Shown here one piece after another: positions 60,839-64,000 of a stretch of 64,000 nucleotides of DNA. Every line of letters begins with the position of its first letter. The first letter of the stretch is position 1. The stretch covers positions 16,306,001 through 16,370,000 of the forward strand of contig NC_083567.1 in NCBI RefSeq assembly GCF_019925205.1, read 5' to 3'. Below the pieces are notes generated by a model, which saw nothing but the letters and a program-made list of their open reading frames with translations, was not told where the DNA came from and did not search any database. The stretch is from Metopolophium dirhodum (Eukaryota > Arthropoda > Insecta > Hemiptera > Aphididae). The position numbers and the translations under genes are program-made.

Positions 60839-61905
60839 ATTTTACTGTATGAATACTCATTATAAAGTACAAACTAAAATGCCCAGAATCTTAAACAGAA
60901 ACAACTATTCAAAATATTTAGTTCATTAAAGAATTACTCAAAGGGTACCAGATTTTCAATGTTTAAAAAATTTGGCTAGAGTTAGAATCATAAAAAAAAA
61001 TTGATGGGAGGTGTTGGCGCCCGCGGGCAAATCGATTTTAGAAAACAAAAAAAAATTTAAAAAAAAATAATATTGTAGGAATGCACATTTCAAAGTCTAT
61101 ACAAAAAATTCAACTATTCACATAACAAAAAAAAATTGAAAGAGGGTGTTGGCGCCCGCAGGCAAAGGCATTTTAGAAAACAAAAAAAAATTTAAAAAAA
61201 TATTACTGTAGAAATACACATTATAAAGTCTATACAAAAAATTCAACTAGTTACGTAACAAAAAAAAAAAATTGAAGGAGGGTGTTGGCGACCGCGGGCA
61301 AAAGCATTTTAGAAAACGAAAAAAAATTGAAATTAAAAACTTCAAACTAAAATGTCCAGAATCTTAAACAGAAAAAAACTATTCAAAATATTTAGTTCAT
61401 TATTGATGGATTATTCAAAGTGCACCAGATTTTCAACGTTCAAAAAGTCTATACAAAAAATTCAACTAGTCACATAACAAAAAAAATATTGAAGGAGGGT
61501 GTTGGCGCCCGCAGGCAAATGCAGTTTAGAAAACAAAAAAAAATATTATTGTAGGAATGCATATTACAAAGTCTATACAAAAAATTCAACTAGTCACATA
61601 AAAAAAAAAAATTGAAGGTGGGTGTGGGTGCCCGCAGGCAAATTCATTTTAGAAAACAAAAAAAAATTGAAATTAAAAACTTCAAACTAAAATGTCCAGA
61701 ATCTTAAACAGAAAAAAACTATTCAAAATATTTAGTTCATTAATGATGGATTATTCAAAGTGCACCAACTTATCAATTTTCAAGTCAATACAAAATATTC
61801 AACTAGAGTTACAGTACTAAAAAAAAAATTGAAGGGAGGTGTTGGCGCCTGCAGGCAAATTGATTTTAGAAAACAAAAAAAAAATTTGGAAAAAATTTGA
61901 CTGTA

Positions 61906-64000
61906 GGAACACGCTTTATGAGTACACGGGTACTCAGCGTACTCCCAGGTATAGCCGGTTAATCTTGAAAAATATTTATACAAAAAAATCTACTAGAGTT
62001 CCATGAATTGAAAAAAAAATTGTTTGAGAAATCTGTGTGAAATAACACTAAACAAAAGAATACGCTGGAAGCTAAATACTGCAATACATATTAACTACAA
62101 TCCAAAAACTAGGTATTGTTTACATTATAATAATACGAACAGTTATTATGATCTGAGGTGTATCACCGTAATATATGTATTAGAAAATGTATAAAAACGA
62201 ATGTAATTTATGAAGGACACAAAATAATGTTTAATTTAAAATAATATTGTGTTTGGCTGGGTCTACAGTCAATATTAAATAACAAACTATAAAGTCTAAA
62301 TGCAAATAAAAACATAGTCAGATATCTGTTTTAGTCTTTGTAAATATGTGTGGAAAAAAATTAGATATAGTACAATGTAAAAAAATGTGGAAAGAAAACC
62401 CTGAGAATTCTTTGACAGTAGGGTAATAAAACACAAAACTATATATTAAATTAAAACTATTGATTTTATACATTTTCTATTTAAAAAAGCTCATAAGTAT
62501 TGAAAACCTTATAAAATCCTAAAAAAAATTATATTTTGTTATATTTTAAAATACATTTTATAATTTGTTGTGTTAAAAAAATCATTATTTAATGTTGGCT
62601 GTATTTAAGTTTTTAATAACTATACTGGTACAACTCTAGCTGACAGTCTTTAAGACCGTGTTAAAAACTATAATAATTAGTTAACGTCTAATTTACTGTC
62701 CTATCCTAACCTAACCTAACATAACCAAATTAATAATATTTAAATATTTTCTTTCATTGTTATGTTTACAATATCGAATACCTTTATAGTTAGTAGGAAA
62801 ACATCATCGCAAAGCTCTCGACTAGTGATTGTAGTCGTCTATCATCACCATAGCTTCAACTAATCTTAGGTTTACCAAACTAGCTTCGTATGACTAATTA
62901 CATTAGGACACTTAGAATAAATAGTTCCTGAGTTGCAGGTTGCCGAACTTATAAGTGATTGATTATCAAGTTGATCCTTAGATTGTTGACACCTTAGTTC
63001 CCCTCGAAGACCGCTGGTAAGACTATTATGTCCTATCCATTATGTTATATCTATATTATCTATGATGGAGCCATACCCAGCTCACTCGTGTAAACAATTT
63101 GAAGCACATAAAAGCGATTAACGAGTCTCTATTAATGATAATATGAAATCCCAGACCTGTCCCCCATACTCTGATATTAAGAGCCCAGCCCACCTTCATA
63201 TTCTCTATGCAAAAAGTAAATTTAAGACAAATTTGTAAATCAATGCACAGTCTCTCTATTGTACTAATATTTGTGATTTCATTAATTTTCAGTATTTTGT
63301 ATAATTAGATTGGGAAAACATAAGACAATATCATTTACAAGACTGTGACTAACACAATCATACTTTGATAAAAGTATATGATATAAGTACCTTCTATATT
63401 TGAATTCTTCGTTTTTTTCCCGGTACTTTATTGGTGGACGGCACTTTAACAACGGTCCCTCGATCTACTAAGGCAACCTTGAGGCATTTCCTTTTAGGAA
63501 ATTAATTAAATTCTCAAACATAACTCTTAATTCAAGTGTTTGTAACTAATATAATATATGTTATGCTATTTATGGACGACACTTGCACCATGGCCCCTCG
63601 ATATAGTAATGTAGGCGACCCGGCACATCTCTTTTAGATAAATGATAATTTTAAACATTTATGTTTTATAGATAATTTGAAGAAAAATTTAAAATTGAAG
63701 AGAGACTGTGTGAATTAACAACATTTGTGGTATGAAATGTTTATTTGAACACCTGTTATAATGTATTATAATGAACTTAAGTTAATTTTTTATAATGTAC
63801 TAAGTAAACATTTGAACGTTTATTACAATATATGTATATTATACATAGATTTCAAGTATGATTTTTTTTAGTTTTTTTTTTGATAGTTACCTACCTACTA
63901 CAATACAAGACACTTTATTTTTATATTTTGAAGCAACATTATATGTTTTGGATTATTTAGATCTATATAAACTAAATTTCAGACCCATAGTTTAGTATTT
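61906..64000. other. Right flank of the satellite, no gene recognised
   Basis: AT-rich DNA. It holds a CCTAA run at 62705-62719 and two diverged, similar segments at about 63430-63510 and 63568-63650 (see findings). The minus-strand frame at 61780-61983 runs out of the satellite edge and is not a gene. Confidence 0.45.
62705..62719 (-). repeat. Three CCTAA units (telomere-type motif)
   Basis: CCTAA three times in a row, with a degenerate unit before (CCTAT) and after (CATAA). TTAGG is the usual insect telomere repeat. The run is short enough to be chance, and it stands only about 800 bp from the satellite edge. Confidence 0.6.

Larger units (their letters stand above)
44901..61905 (+). repeat. 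17-kb satellite array with nested higher-order repeats
   Basis: The array is built of sub-monomers of 135-217 bp. Each opens with a GC-rich box of the form GGTGTTGGCGCCCGCAGGCA, set in A-rich DNA with shared modules TTTTAGAAAACAAA, ACTATTCAAAATATTTAGTT and CAACTAGTCACATAACAAA. Nine sub-monomers (about 216, 175, 135, 215, 176, 192, 196, 135 and 137 bp) make a 1576-1577 bp unit. The once-per-unit marker GTTGGCGACCGCGGG occurs at 45270, 46847, 48423, 50000, 51576, 53153, 55642, 57218, 58795 and 61284. Spacings are 1576-1577 except two of 2489 (1576 plus a 913-bp short unit). No open frame of note exists in it. The outer monomers, especially 61480-61905, are more diverged than the core, as expected from homogenisation by unequal exchange. 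Confidence 0.97.

Noticed and set aside
44901..61905. CRISPR array
   Set aside because: The units are long, the intervening DNA is itself repeated rather than unique, there are no cas genes, and the genome is eukaryotic.

Overview
The window is AT-rich, intron-containing eukaryotic nuclear DNA. Two spliced genes on the + strand could be rebuilt exon by exon. Their family matches, the very short introns of one gene, the many decayed DNA transposons and Helitron-like repeats, and intergenic DNA full of TAGGTACCTA-like words suggest an insect, most probably an aphid (Hemiptera). The organism is inference. Nothing bacterial or viral was seen.

Layout. 1-11.2 kb: gene-free, AT-rich DNA with MITE and Helitron remnants. 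11.2-14.0 kb: a decayed hAT-like transposase remnant whose last 202 bp are perfectly duplicated on both sides of a 1.92 kb block. 15.6-17 kb: a compact five-exon gene for an SPSB3-like SPRY/SOCS-box protein (240 aa). 18.2-20.8 kb: dispersed aphid-type repeat, including a second copy of the 1.92 kb block that differs only in two homopolymer lengths. 21-31.3 kb: repeats (Helitron-like ends, a pogo-like MITE, a foldback inside a TIR element) and one unidentified decayed coding remnant. 31.5-40.6 kb: a GC-richer promoter region and an 18-exon gene for the endocytic adaptor Hip1/Hip1R/Sla2 (922 aa), with three MITEs in its introns. 42.35-42.70 kb: a CpG-rich island ending in a candidate first coding exon with a splice donor. 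44.9-61.9 kb: a 17 kb tandem array with a nested higher-order structure (9 sub-monomers per 1577 bp unit, alternating variants giving a 3153 bp dimer, and 913 bp short units embedded in a 5642 bp super-repeat). 61.9-64 kb: AT-rich flank with a short CCTAA run.

The two genes are functionally unrelated as far as can be seen: one is a substrate receptor for a ubiquitin ligase, the other links clathrin-coated membrane to actin. The main novelty is in genome structure: the satellite hierarchy and a duplication that reads like a replication template switch.
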